The notes under the pieces are model-generated. The model ran no database searches. It saw only the letters and a list, made by a program, of their open reading frames with translations, and was not told the origin of the DNA. A program made the position numbers and the translations under genes. DNA of 64,000 bases from Campylorhamphus procurvoides (Eukaryota > Chordata > Aves > Passeriformes > Dendrocolaptidae), in assembly GCA_013396655.1 (NCBI GenBank), contig WBMV01007391.1:1-64000 (forward strand). Direction: 5' to 3'. Within the stretch, counting starts at the first letter, position 1, and each line of letters starts with the position of its first letter. Positions 11,701 to 24,200 of the stretch are shown piece after piece.

Positions 11701-14700
11701 GCTGTTCAGCTCTGTCTCCTGGAGTTACCTGCTTTCTTTCAAACAGTGGGAAAGGCCAAGACCATTCTTTAAATATGTGGTAAATGCGGGAGTAAAAATC
11801 ATGCCATATATACTTGCCAGAGGAAGGGAAATTTAATGAGTTATCAGTAGGTAGCATAGTTTCCCTATGGAAGTGGAGGATTTTATTCCACAGACTGTTT
11901 ACATTTTTCATTCAATGGATATTTTATTATGCAATACTGGCTGCAGGGTGTGAAATAGAGACCCTTTATCAGGCAAAGTGAGCCTTTTCCGTATAGCTGC
12001 ATATATGCATTAGAGACTCACACACATGCACACAGATATGTACGATGCTGGGAGCCTTGAAAAATGTGTTACCGGCTACTCAGGCTATACAAAGATTTAG
12101 GTGAATTCCAAGGACTGCAGTCCTTAACAGAGCCACACATGCTTTTCAGAGGAGCTTTTGTGGATCTCATCTCAATATTTTTATAGGTCAAGACTGAAGA
12201 TTTTTTGTACATCAGTTGTCTAAAAGTGATAGTAGCTTGTTCAATTCATTATGTGTGTTGTTCACTGGACTATTTGGCAAGTATCCATATATTCAGTATT
12301 CTTTAGTCTTTTATCATTTTCAAGCAATATTGTGACCCATCCTATCAAAATTAATATTTTCTTCAATGAGTAATTTTAAAGAATGATTTCTGTCCAGTTA
12401 AAAAATTCTAAAATTTAAATCACTATCATAAAAACAATGCATTAAAAGACTTGTATTTTTTTTCAAAAACACTACTCTCACAGAATAAAAATGGATATAA
12501 GCCAATACTTCTCTCTTGTCGTAAGTATCTTGTCATAATTCTGGTGAATTTCTTGAACACCATATAAATATAACTTACAGCCGAATTTGTTTTACAGCTT
12601 TGAAAGCTAACTGAAGTAGATTTACTGGACTGGGGTGTTAGGTGCAACATTAGTTTATACTCAAAAATGTTGTTGTCTATGGTTTTCAGTGGTTTATATT
12701 TTTATTAATGGGAAGGAGACTTCATGGTATGCAAGGTGTTAGACTGAAGCTTGTAGTTAGCACTGGTGAAGATCATCTCACTCCAGTGCATGAAGTCAGG
12801 AGCACCAAACACCAGATCTCTTCCACCACCCCGAGGACAGCTGCACTTTCTGAGGTTTTGTTTCCTTTTTGAAACACTGACTCTTGGCTCTTAGGTTCAT
12901 AACTCAAGTATCTCCTAATTATCAGCAGCTGAATTTTTGACAGGAAGCTGCAGCCTTACCTTCACTGCTCTGCTGAGCATCTCCCTCAGGAGACATCACA
13001 AGGAGGGTTTGAAGTTTCCTGTCTTCCCAGCAAGATAACAGTTGTTTCCCTACTGTAATTCAAAATTATGTTAAGTCCCTGGCTAGTATTTTTGCTGTGT
13101 CAACATGGGAAAGTTTAGAAGGTTCCTGTCTTAACTCCTGTTAGTGATTTTAGGCCATATTATGGTGAGCTATGCCAATGAGGTTTGCCTTGTTAAAAAA
13201 TAACAAGTAATTTTCACAGAAAATTAATAAAATCCCTAGCCAGCAAAAAATATTACGGGGTATAAACTACTGTCAGACTGCTTCTCTGATCACACCAACT
13301 CCTTTTTCTCACACCACCAATGGTATCAGAGAGTTGCCAGAAGAACCCCTAGATGACTGTGCTCCATTAAAAGTGCCTGCCACCTGCCGACTCACCACTA
13401 GAAATGTGCATGAGCTGGAATACTGCTGGGTTTGACTTTCCACTGCAGGACTCACATGAACGAGGTGAGGTGCGTTTTAGTTACAGTAAGTCTGAAGCAT
13501 GTCCATAGTAACGGGGTACCCGAAAGTTTCCCTGTAGCCTCTACTGCCTTGAGTTTACTACCCTATCATAGATCAAAATCCCACTCATGACGTTCACTGA
13601 TCATCTTCTTGTGTTGAAAGGCATAGTGCCTGGTAAGAGACCGCAGTGTGCCAATAATGCAGTAGGTTGATGTCTCCTCTTTTGGCCAGTATACAGTTGA
13701 GGCCCATGCTCATCTAAGAATACCTAGGCTTGTTGTAATTCTTAAAGAGCTGAGGAGTTGTGGTATTCCTGAACTATGCAATGGCCTGAGGTGTATGCAT
13801 AAGACACTTGTGTTTCATACAGGCCAGATACCATCCAGTGTGAACCAAAAGCTGTACAGCAATTGTGGTCATAGCATCAAGTCCAAACAAGCACAATTCC
13901 ATTGTGCAGAAATGGTGTCTGTTTTGGAGTTGGGTATGTTAAGGCCTATTTGCAAAGTGGTCTGAACAAATGCACACAAAGTCTCCCATGTAGACACATA
14001 AACCTTAGGAGAGAACCTCAGTTTAAAAAGATATTGTATTTTTAAGCTTTCAGGTTAATTTCCAGCAGCTGCTCTTGAAGCCTGACCACTAGAATGAGGA
14101 TGCACCAGGCTCACTGCTACTGATTCTCAGTACATTATTTTTCTTTACCCTTCAGGTTTTGGACATGCCATGAGGTCTTGACCACTCAGGGAAATGGGAT
14201 ATGATCTCACTTATATTGCTGTATCTTCTGGCTCGAATTCAAGGAAGTTATCTGACTGCAGGACTTGTGGGCACTGTGGTTGATCTAATTTTATGTTAAA
14301 GTATGGTGCATGAAAATCTGATCTGTTTTATTTAAGAGCCATAAAATTATGGACATTAGCTTTAATATCTTGTGAATATTTGAATTGGTGTGATTTTTTG
14401 ATAAAGATAATGCCTGTACTCTCACTTATGCACAGCAGTCTTCCCTTTCTCCTCTGTACCTCTTCACTGAGTAACGTGCTGTGAAATATTTCGTAAACTG
14501 CTCGAGAGAACCAGATTTTAATTCCGAAAAGCAGTTTCTCTGGAGTTTAAGATGAAAATGCAGCTCTGAGGTACATTAATATAAATCCAGGTTAACTCCA
14601 CTAGTTTCTGTTGCTTGTATTGTAATTATATAACTGAAGGAAAAAAATGTTTATAAAAACATTTTTGAAAGTCAGTTTAACCTCTCTCAGAACATTACAG

Positions 14701-16424
14701 TTCTGAGCAACATATACAGTTGCTGGCACATAATTTGTTAATCATATTGTATAATGCTCTGATAGGATTTTACCTAGCTTGCACACTATTTCCTTCCCCA
14801 ATATTAAAACATATATGTGATTGATGCTAGAAAACATCTGGAGAAATGCCACATGCATTTGGCTGTACATATTGGAAAGGCACCTTACCTTGTTTTCTCC
14901 CTTTCATCCTACCCCAGAAACTAAGTCATATTTAAAGCTGTCCTCATGAGCTTTTCTTCAACCTTCACACTTTTTCCGCATTGCCTAATTGTGTTTAATA
15001 ACCATGAATGCTATTCAGTGTCATAAAAGCTGAACATTGTTTCCTTATCCAAAACCCAGAACACATTTAACAACATTGAGAGTGAAGTCATATCAATTCA
15101 AATGTTTAGTAGCTATGCATATTAAATGACTGTTAGTAGAATCATCAAAATCAATAGTTCATTTGTGTCTCAGGATGTGATTGCACTGGAGTTTCATTCA
15201 TTCCTTGTCTAATTATCCCTAATCTGCTGCTCCACATGCTCAGCAAGTGAAGCAATTGAGATAATAAAGTTGTATTAAGGCGACCCTGGAAATAATGCAA
15301 GTGTTTTGGGTAATAGAAGAATTTTGTTCATTTTGTTGCTTAGTAACAAAAATACTGCAAAGAGGTTATGTAAAAAAATGGAATTTTTAGTCAGGTATTC
15401 ATATTCTACCTATTTATAGATCATGATTAATGGTGATGCTCTGTTTTGACAAGACATTGTGTTTAGATTTTGAATCTGCAGTAAATAAACAATGGAAAAG
15501 CCACTTGGCTTGAAATTATATTTTTATATTCCTCCATTAAGATTCCAAAGTAGGTGGCAAATAGGATTTTGTTTGAGGGCTAAATTATTATAATTTTTAT
15601 ATGTTTTTTTTTCTTCCATGTACAGAACCCCAAATAGTTTTAAAAATTTTTGCTGGTATTTTCTTAGACTAGGAAAGAGGTTGTCTAACTGGTGTGAGTG
15701 ATGGCAAGAGAGGACTGTAGAGCATGGTAGAGCAAGTGCATATGCATATCTGTAGCATTCTGTACCATGAGAATGGTACAGTGTACAGTGTACAATGAAC
15801 TCTTTTTTATTTGCCCTTGAGTTTCTCATGCTGCATAGGTGCAGGAGTTTGTAGCTTTATACCAGTGAATTCTTCTTTCTTTGTATAATAGTAGAGGGTT
15901 TTTTTAAACTAGGACTGACCAGCAAGAAACTTGGAAATGTACTATTGGATCTCAGCAGTGGTTTTGTTGAGAAGAGCCCAGCACAGTGCTTCAGTAAGAG
16001 TAGAGCAGCCAGTACTCATTTCCACAGAATAAAACAATTAGATACATAAGAAGCATAATATTTTTTTAGAATACTACTATCCCATTTTGCATATGAGCTT
16101 ATGTGTGTATTTTTCTACTGCCTTGGTCTTAAGAAGCTAAAACAATTTCTGAACTGTAATCTCGACTTCTGTACTTAATGGGATGGCCATGGGTACCACA
16201 GAGGCTACGCCCACTTGACCCATAAGAATTACTGTAGATTGTGTTTGTATAAAAGATCTGAATGTAAATAAGGAGGTAGAAATTTTTGTCTTGATGTGTA
16301 GGAGGCTTACTGTTGACTTCGGGGAGATGACTTTATCTGAGATTTGAGAGTTTGGGACAACTTCCCATGCCTAAATAGCATTATGAAAGGCTTGTAGTGG
16401 ATGTAATGGTGAATTAAAAAGTAT
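8715..16424. other. Intron, mostly single-copy
   Basis: No exon or repeat family was recognised. Local structure includes an 11-base inverted repeat with a 2-base loop at 9338-9361 and a 10-base inverted repeat at 14643-14666. A possibly conserved block at about 15080-15430 contains an RFX-type X-box. Confidence 0.45.
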
Positions 16425-17160
16425 GTTGTTATTCCAATGCCTAACCACTCTTTTAGTGAACGGATTTTTTCTAATATCTAATCTGAACCTCCCCTGGTGC
16501 AATTTAAGGTCATTTCTCCTTGCTCTTTCACCTGAGACATATCAGAAGAGACTGAACCTCCTTTCAGGTAGTTGTAGAGAGTAATGAGGTCCTCACTGAG
16601 CCTCCTCTTCTCCAGATTAAACAACTCCAGCTTCCTCAGCCGCTACTCATAGGACATGTTTTCTAGACCCTCCACCAGCAGCATTGCCCTTCTTTAGACA
16701 CACTCCAGCAGCTCAATGTACTTTTTGCATTGACGGCCCCAAAACTGAACATAGGATTTGAGGTGCGGTCTCACCAGTGCTGTGTGTAATGGGACAATCA
16801 CTTCTCTAGTCCTATTGGCCACAGTATTTCTGATACAGGCCAAGATACCATTGGCCTTCTTGTCCACCTGGGCACACTGCTGGCACTATTGGCTCATATC
16901 CAGCTGCCTGTCAAACAGCACCCACAAGTCCTTTACCACTGAGCAGCTTTCCAGTCATTCTTCTCCCAGCCTGTAGCACTGCATGGGGTTGTTGCAATCC
17001 AAGTGCGGGACCTGGCGCTTGACCTTGTTGAACCTTATGCCATTGTCCTCAGCCCATTGTTCCAGTCTGTACAGATCTCTTTGTAGAGCCTTCCTGCCCA
17101 CCAGCAAACAGATTGATAATAATTTATTCCACATTATAGTGTCTGGCAGAGTGGGATTAC
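16425..17160 (-). mobile_element. CR1 retrotransposon fragment
   Basis: The + strand is the complement of the CR1 3' region. It contains 'ccaaaactgaacataggatt', 'attggccttcttgtccacct' and 'agcctgtagcactgcatggg'. The - strand frame at 16955-17197 reads [20 protein letters not shown], then [10 protein letters not shown], which is the CR1 reverse-transcriptase C-terminal segment. Both ends are ragged and the terminal 8-base repeats are missing, so this is an old truncated copy. Confidence 0.92.
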
Positions 17161-17986
17161 TACTCTTAATAGCAGAATTATGACCATCAGACCCCAAGTA
17201 TTCTAATAATATGCACTTCTAATGAACAGTCAGTATTTTGAGAGCAGCACTCACTTTTTCTAAATGCTGTTGACTAATAAAGCATGTGTTGAAGTATGCT
17301 AGAAATCTGAAAGTAAATTATGAGGGTTTTTATAAACAATTCATTTTTTAGTTGTAATTATTTGTGATATTGTTTTAGACAATATTATTTATTTTCCATG
17401 TTATTTCTAATAATCATTAAATATTCATAGTACGAAAATTCATTAGGAAGAAAGCTAAACTTTAAATTATTGTCTTTCAAGATACCCAGGGTTAATGATG
17501 ACACCAAAGTATAGGCAGTATTGATCCTGAATTTTAACTGTCTTTCAGTAAAAGGCAAAACATTTCAAAGGTACTGAATTCCTTCAGCATTTCTGGGAAG
17601 CCCAGATTGTTAGTGCCTGCAGTAAAAGATCTGAAGCGTTTACTCTTTCCTAAAGGTCAGTCAAAATAATTATTATAGAGAAACTATTGCTACTGAAGCG
17701 AAGACATTCATTTTTGTAGAGTAAGCATTATCAGCATTATTCCAGGGCTTCCTGCCTTACCAAGAATTCAGTTGTGCTTGACATTGCAATTTTAGAGAAG
17801 AATCCTTAATTATGAAACATTATGGTCCTTGCACTAAATTGTTGACACTTCATGTTTTCTTTCAGAAGTCAGTTTCTGGAGGATTAAAACTCACAGTTTC
17901 ACACATGAGTAAAACTTAAGTGTTCAAAGTGAATCCCAAAAGACACCTTCTCATTTGATTTTCAAATCAATTAACTTTGATACAGA
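17161..17986. other. Intron between CR1 and the pyrimidine tract
   Basis: AT-rich single-copy sequence. Nothing recognisable was seen. Confidence 0.4.
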
Positions 17987-18295
17987 CTTTCTTCCTTTTC
18001 CTTTTCCTTTTCCTTTTCCTTTTCCTTTTCCTTTTCCTTTTCCTTTTCCTTTTCCTTTTCCTTTTCCTTTTCCTTTTCCTTTTCCTTTTCCTTTTCCTTT
18101 TCCTTTTCCTTTTCCTTTTCCTTTCTTCCTTCCTTTCTTCCTTCCTTCCTTCCTTCCTTTCTTTCTTTCTTCCTTCCTTCCTTCCTTTCTTTCTTTCTTT
18201 CTTCCTTCCTTCCTTCCTTCCTTCCTTTCTTTCTTTCTTCCTTCCTTCCTTCCTTCCTTCCTTCCTTCCTTCCTTCCTTCCTTCCTTCCTTTCTT
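17987..18295 (+). repeat. 309-base pure pyrimidine tract of hexamer and tetramer microsatellites
   Basis: Every base from 17987 to 18295 is C or T. The first part (about 17994-18123) is a TTTTCC hexamer array of roughly 21 units. The rest is mixed CTTT and CTTC tetramers. Long open frames across it read only Phe-Pro or Phe-Leu repeats and are not genes. The tract has the mirror symmetry needed for triplex (H-DNA) folding and is likely to vary in length between individuals. Confidence 0.97.
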
Positions 18296-21200
18296 ATGCT
18301 ATTTCCTCATATTTTTGTCTTCTTCCTTTAAAATATGCTATGAGGGTAGGATTTAAGCAGTAATTTCAGTAGCTTGTTATGTGTGTAAATGTTCACGTCA
18401 GACATGGTTTGTGTAGCAAGATGCTGAATTTCCTTTATTCCCAGTTAGTTAGGAGGTAGAATAACTGGGAAAAAAGCTGTTGTAATGACAAATACAAAGA
18501 AAGCTAAGATGTAATGCCTCAAAAGTGTGGAAGAAAGGATATCAATGTTTGCATGACTAGAAGAGGATAGTTCCTTTCTGGGAGTTGGCAGTATCCAGTA
18601 GTCATTGTGTTGTTTATGTTCATTGTGTGGTTTAAGACCAACCTTGTAACAAACTTTCATTGTATTTATTTTGTCTGTGAAATATTACTAACCCAATACC
18701 TCTAGCAGATTCTTCAGAAACCAGCCCATCTGTTCAGATTGTTTTTCTTCCTCTGTATATTTCTGTTTCTATTTATTTTAACTTACTCAAGGGTGGAACT
18801 TCCATTGCTAACATTGGTAGCAAAAGATCCTTTCATCCAATAGGTCTATATTTAATCCTTGAAATGTTTGTGTGGTACCTAAATTACTCAGAGCAATATT
18901 CATGCAAAGTCTTTCACATCTATAAATGTTTGAGCTATTGTGATTCATCAAGCATTGAATTTCTCTTCTTTTTTTCTTTTTTTTTTTTAATGTGTAAGGA
19001 AAGGATTACAATGTTTTAATACAAGAATCATGAATTATCTTCTACAGGTCACTTTTCAACTACATTAGCTAAGAAATTAAAAATACGATATTTTGAAGGC
19101 TTTGAAACTTAGGGGGGGTTTTTTGCAAGTATGTATTACTAAATGCCTTGGATAGATATCATTTCAAATTACAGACTGCTAATTTGAATTCATCCTACTC
19201 ACTTCCCTAAAGTGAGATTACTTTTCATCAGCATTTATATTTTTATGTAACATTCTCTATTAGCCCTGATGACCTAATTGAAAAAAGGTGTATTCATTAC
19301 ATCACCTACTTTAATGAAAGATGTCATCTCTACTGCAAACCTTTGTTTCCTCTTTACTCTTAGACTGTCACAGGTACATAACACCGATATTAGTAATTCT
19401 CATGTAAATATAATTTTTCTAAAGAACAGAGAATCTCTTGCCTTGAGTGGCATCAGTTAACTAAATTAGCTGCATACTGTTTAAAAGAATCGACATGAAG
19501 AGAATGAAAAGAAGGAAGACCACCACCACCACCATCTTTAACCATTTGATTCCTCTTTCTCATTTTTTTGGTTTTATCTTGTGTATTTTATGTCTCATAT
19601 CTTCAGAAACCTGTCTTAACATAAGATAATGGTTAGTAGGAACTTGGTGAAACTTGCTCTCAGCTCCTCAGGAGCTCTCATTAATTAGAAATTAAACTGG
19701 ATCTCTGATCTACTGGAATAGCATTAATAGTTCCTGACATTGTATATGCTGTGTATTTTAAATTACCAATTCTTGTATAAACATACTGAAAGAGCTTCTC
19801 AAAATTGATTTCTCATGACGTTCAATCAATATCTGACTCAAGTGCCTAGCAATCTGCTCTCTAATCAGTCACCTGAGCAGTGGACCATGAAATTCTTCAG
19901 CTAACTTAAAGTAAGAATGTTTTAAGAATATCTCTGAAAGCTCAACATTGGAAGTTTGCTTTTTGTCTGTTTTCTTAGTCTTAACACTGACTGGAAGCTT
20001 ACAAAAAGCGTTTTAACTTTATTGTTTAAAGTCCCATTTACCTGAATGGGACTACCCAGATTCCTAAGGCAAAGATAGAACAGAAATATCTGCAGCATTT
20101 TGTCTCTTTATGGTTGTCTGAACACAAATGAGCCTGCAAGATCATACCATATTTTCCAAGTATTGTGTAAATGGAAAATCTTTAATATACTCTGTCTTTC
20201 TTGGAAATTAAAATTTTATTCATCCCTGGTAAGTCACTGTTAGGTGTAGTTGGACATAATTTGTAATGTTCTAGTACACAAGTGAGCATGTAGATAATTA
20301 TGTGAGATCTACAGTACAGAGTACAAATATGGTGACGTGGTAAAGGTTTAAATTAGCAAGAGAAAACTGCCAAACTTTCTGTGAATCACAAATTAATACG
20401 TTACTAAAGCTTCTAGTTCACACATTCACGTATTTTGCATATGCTATCCATAATATATGCAAGCTACTTGAGAAATTTTTCAAAATGATTTAGGCATTTT
20501 GACTCAATGAAAGGGATTGCTGCTGGGATAAATATAGTATTCCTTGAAGTGATTAATATCTTCTGCTATTATTAAGGAGTGTGTGACAATTTAAGTTCAT
20601 AATAAACACAATTACAGTTATCATCCTGTATGATCATCATTATCATCATTTTCTTTACCTTTATCCAGCTCAAACATCATAGATCTCTGTCCTCTAGGGT
20701 CTAAGTCTTCCCCTTTCAGACTCATGTCATGACTGAAGTTATCAACTCTATTAGTTCAGTGCACAAACTGGTCTAATTTTGAGAATGTGAAAAGGAAAAT
20801 ATTTCATTATGGAACTAAATATGTAGGGGGGAGAGGGAGAAAAAGATTAATCTCTGTAGGAGACTTTTAGCAGACTTGGGCTGGAATGAGGGTAATGTCT
20901 CTTTATAATCCAGATTCCATATTTATTAAGCTTAGTCCAATTCAGACTTGGAATACTACTGTACTACTTTTTTTTCCCAGCAGAATGAAAAATGCAAAAT
21001 GCAAATGCATATCGATATTTAGAATTCTTCAAGGGCCAAAGTTCAGAGATAATAACCACTGGAATTTTTATTAGTTAAAACTGTTTTCATCTTCTGGACT
21101 TCATATTATCTTAGGCTCAGCCTTCACAGCCAGCCATGATCAGTTCGCCTCTAAACAGACTGAGGAGTTGCAGGCAGCCCTAGATGCTTAGATAAAGATA

Positions 21201-24200
21201 AAAGTGCATGACGGGTTTCATCATGATTTCACTAACTGCTCCTGGGGCTCTGGTTTCCACCTATCCAGGCAGGGGCTACACAGAAGGCTGGCTCAAAACA
21301 GCGACAAAGGTAGGATAGACCAGAACTGGAGTCATCTTACACACAATGTGACTTTCAGCAACCTGACTATCAGTGAGCCACAGATGCTTATATGCCATGG
21401 TAATTACTTAACAAAGGCTAAATTGGCCAGAAGAGCTTACTTTTTTTGCAAGTCTGATAATGCCTAATGACAAAAAGTCATTTCGCTACTTAAATTGCCT
21501 TGTACTACATAGGTATGTCAATAGAACTTTATCAGAGTTAAAGCTGTTGGTTCAAATTGTTAATTTGTGCAGATGTTGAGACAACTTTGCTTACAGTACA
21601 CTAACTTATGACCAAAGAGTTTCTTCTGTGTGTACGTGTAATTTTAGTTAGACAGTAATGTGTTAAAACAGAGGTAAAATGTATAATTCTGCACTATAAA
21701 TAGCAGAGGCTATAAAAACATCCTTTCTGTGGCATATGAAATGCACCTATGTGCCATTTTTTTCATCTTTGTCTCAAAACCTGCTGAATAGTTTTTGGTC
21801 ACTACAACTTGGTTATGGTCAGTCTGATAAAAAGGAAATATCTCTGTTAATTTTTCACCTCTCTTTCTCCCTGTTTTTACTACTGAATAAGTGCCAACAA
21901 AATATGCTTTACTGGCTGGTGTCTTAACAATTTATAAACAGTTCCAGAGAAACATTTTCACAGTGTCAATCAGACTGATAATAATCATGATAACACATGC
22001 AATTAACTTGTGAGTTGGTGATAAATTCTGAATGTTGTGAGTCATGGAGGGGTAATTGTCACTTCTAATGAAAAGCATCTTCTAAGACTTTGGGATGTAG
22101 AGAATAACATTATTCTTTTTGAGATTTGTCAAGATCATGGATCAAGTCTCCTGTACTTTTTGCCAGCAGTGAATTCCTTCCATAATATTAGTATTGCTGA
22201 ATTACATTATCCAGTAACATTGCCAAACCCACGTGAAAAATCACAGTCTTTCCTGAATATGCTGAACATTTCTGACTGTAACAAAGATCTGTCCTCACTG
22301 TCTTCATCTGCCTGAAGATGTTGGTGTGCAAGCTTTATTTCTACTAATTATCTACTATTCTGCCCATCTGCATTTGTCTTAGCTCCATGTCCTTGTCCAT
22401 GTGCAAGTGTTGTCACTTACTAGTGCTAGTAATGGTGCTTCAGCATTATTTCATTTATTTCTGACATTTACGCTGTCTGAAATAAGCTAGGCCTCATTGT
22501 CTGCCAGATCCATCACCATTGTGAATAGGTATTCTAGCACACACATTAGTGCATCTTTTTTTCAGTTGCACTTTGCACTTTAGTCTCCCATCCCATTACA
22601 ATGCTCTGCTTCACTCTCAGTGCTGCTACCCATGGCAAAGTAGATTACATGTGAATGAACATAAGATTTTTAGTGACTACTAATGACTGAAGTGTTTTAT
22701 TCATAAAGGAAGATAATTCTAAAGAATAGATGATTCAGAATGTCATAATGCAATCAGTTAAATTAATATCCACACTCAAAATTCTGGTTTTGCTTACCAC
22801 TTTTCTACTTTCCTGAGTTGCAGTGCTTTGATTCTTAAGTACACATGCACTGCTTTTAAGTCATTGTACAGTGATAAATATTGCTCACTAACTATATTCA
22901 GTTCCATTTTTCAGGTAGCTTTTACAAATGAACTTGCTGAAGTTCATTTGAAGTTCCTAGCAGGAGGTGAGTTCAGAATATTTTTACCTATTATGCTTTT
23001 TTGTTATTAATGAGAGTTTTAAAGGTATTTAAATACTTATCTCTCATTGTTACCAAGGACTGCTCAATGCTTGATGAGCTTTAGCATTCTGACCATTACT
23101 TACCAATTAGTTTATCTGACATGGTTATTGCTTGTTAAAGGATTTTCTCTACTTAGTTTAGCCATATCGCTTAATAGGAACTTAAAAATGTAAGGAAGGA
23201 AACTTTTCAAAAAGCACCTGACATTAATTCCTCTCACTTCAGGTAAAGAAGCAAAAGGATCTGCAGAGACTGAATAAATGGCAGCTCTTTTACTAATGCT
23301 CTGCAACATGTGGCTGAACTGTGAAAATTTTATGTTACATAGAGAAATCTTCCTGCCTAATGTGTGCAATTCATAGCTGTCTGAAGATGTTAATATGAGG
23401 AATTGTTGCTAAAGTGTATATTCATAAGTTATCCTTGCAGGGATGAATTGTGCAAAGTAAAAAGAACATGAATCTTTCCGTGAGGTCTTTTTTAAAGCAG
23501 TCTTTGCATTTTCCCTTCAGCAAGAACATTTATAGGATCCAGATTATACTTGGGGAGAAATTTTCAGTTCCACAAGACGGTAATTTAATTGCTACCCCAG
23601 GATGTATCATTCCATGCTTCCCGTAAGCATTGACCTGTGGTAACAGCAGTCACAGTTTTCCAGCTATATGTTATCCTGCACAGTTCAGATTCAAGAGCAG
23701 GTGTTCATGTGGCAATTACAGGTGAAAAGTCTATGTTTTTTAAACTGAAGTGTATAACAGAAAGGAAACAGAGAAACAGGTTGTTCTTTATATAGAATTT
23801 TCATGACTGATAACATCAAAATCTGAGAGAAATTATGCTGTGGATCTGATGACTGTTTCTGCTTTGCTATATTAGCTGAAGTTTTCCAGGAGAAATTTAG
23901 TGCAAGGTAACTATTTTTAAAACATACATATATTCACCTTGAGTTTATTTTCAGAAAAATTTAGAACACTCATAAAAATTAATTGGATGTTTAAATGTGC
24001 ATGTGACAGTATTATAAAATATTAAAAGAAAAAAGTGTCCTGCAGAGTCCTTTTAGTTTAGACACTTTAGTAAAGTCTCACAGGACATGAACTACATGAT
24101 GTCATTCCAGTACAGAATAACTAAGAATTTCACAAAGTTACCAACAGTAACCATTCTTCATTTTTTGCTAAGGCAAACACCTTTTTCAATAGAAATATGA

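Noticed and set aside
17955..18363. Two long + strand frames (133 and 128 codons) rich in Phe-Pro and Phe-Leu.
   Set aside because: They are translations of the pyrimidine microsatellite and have no protein-like composition outside it.
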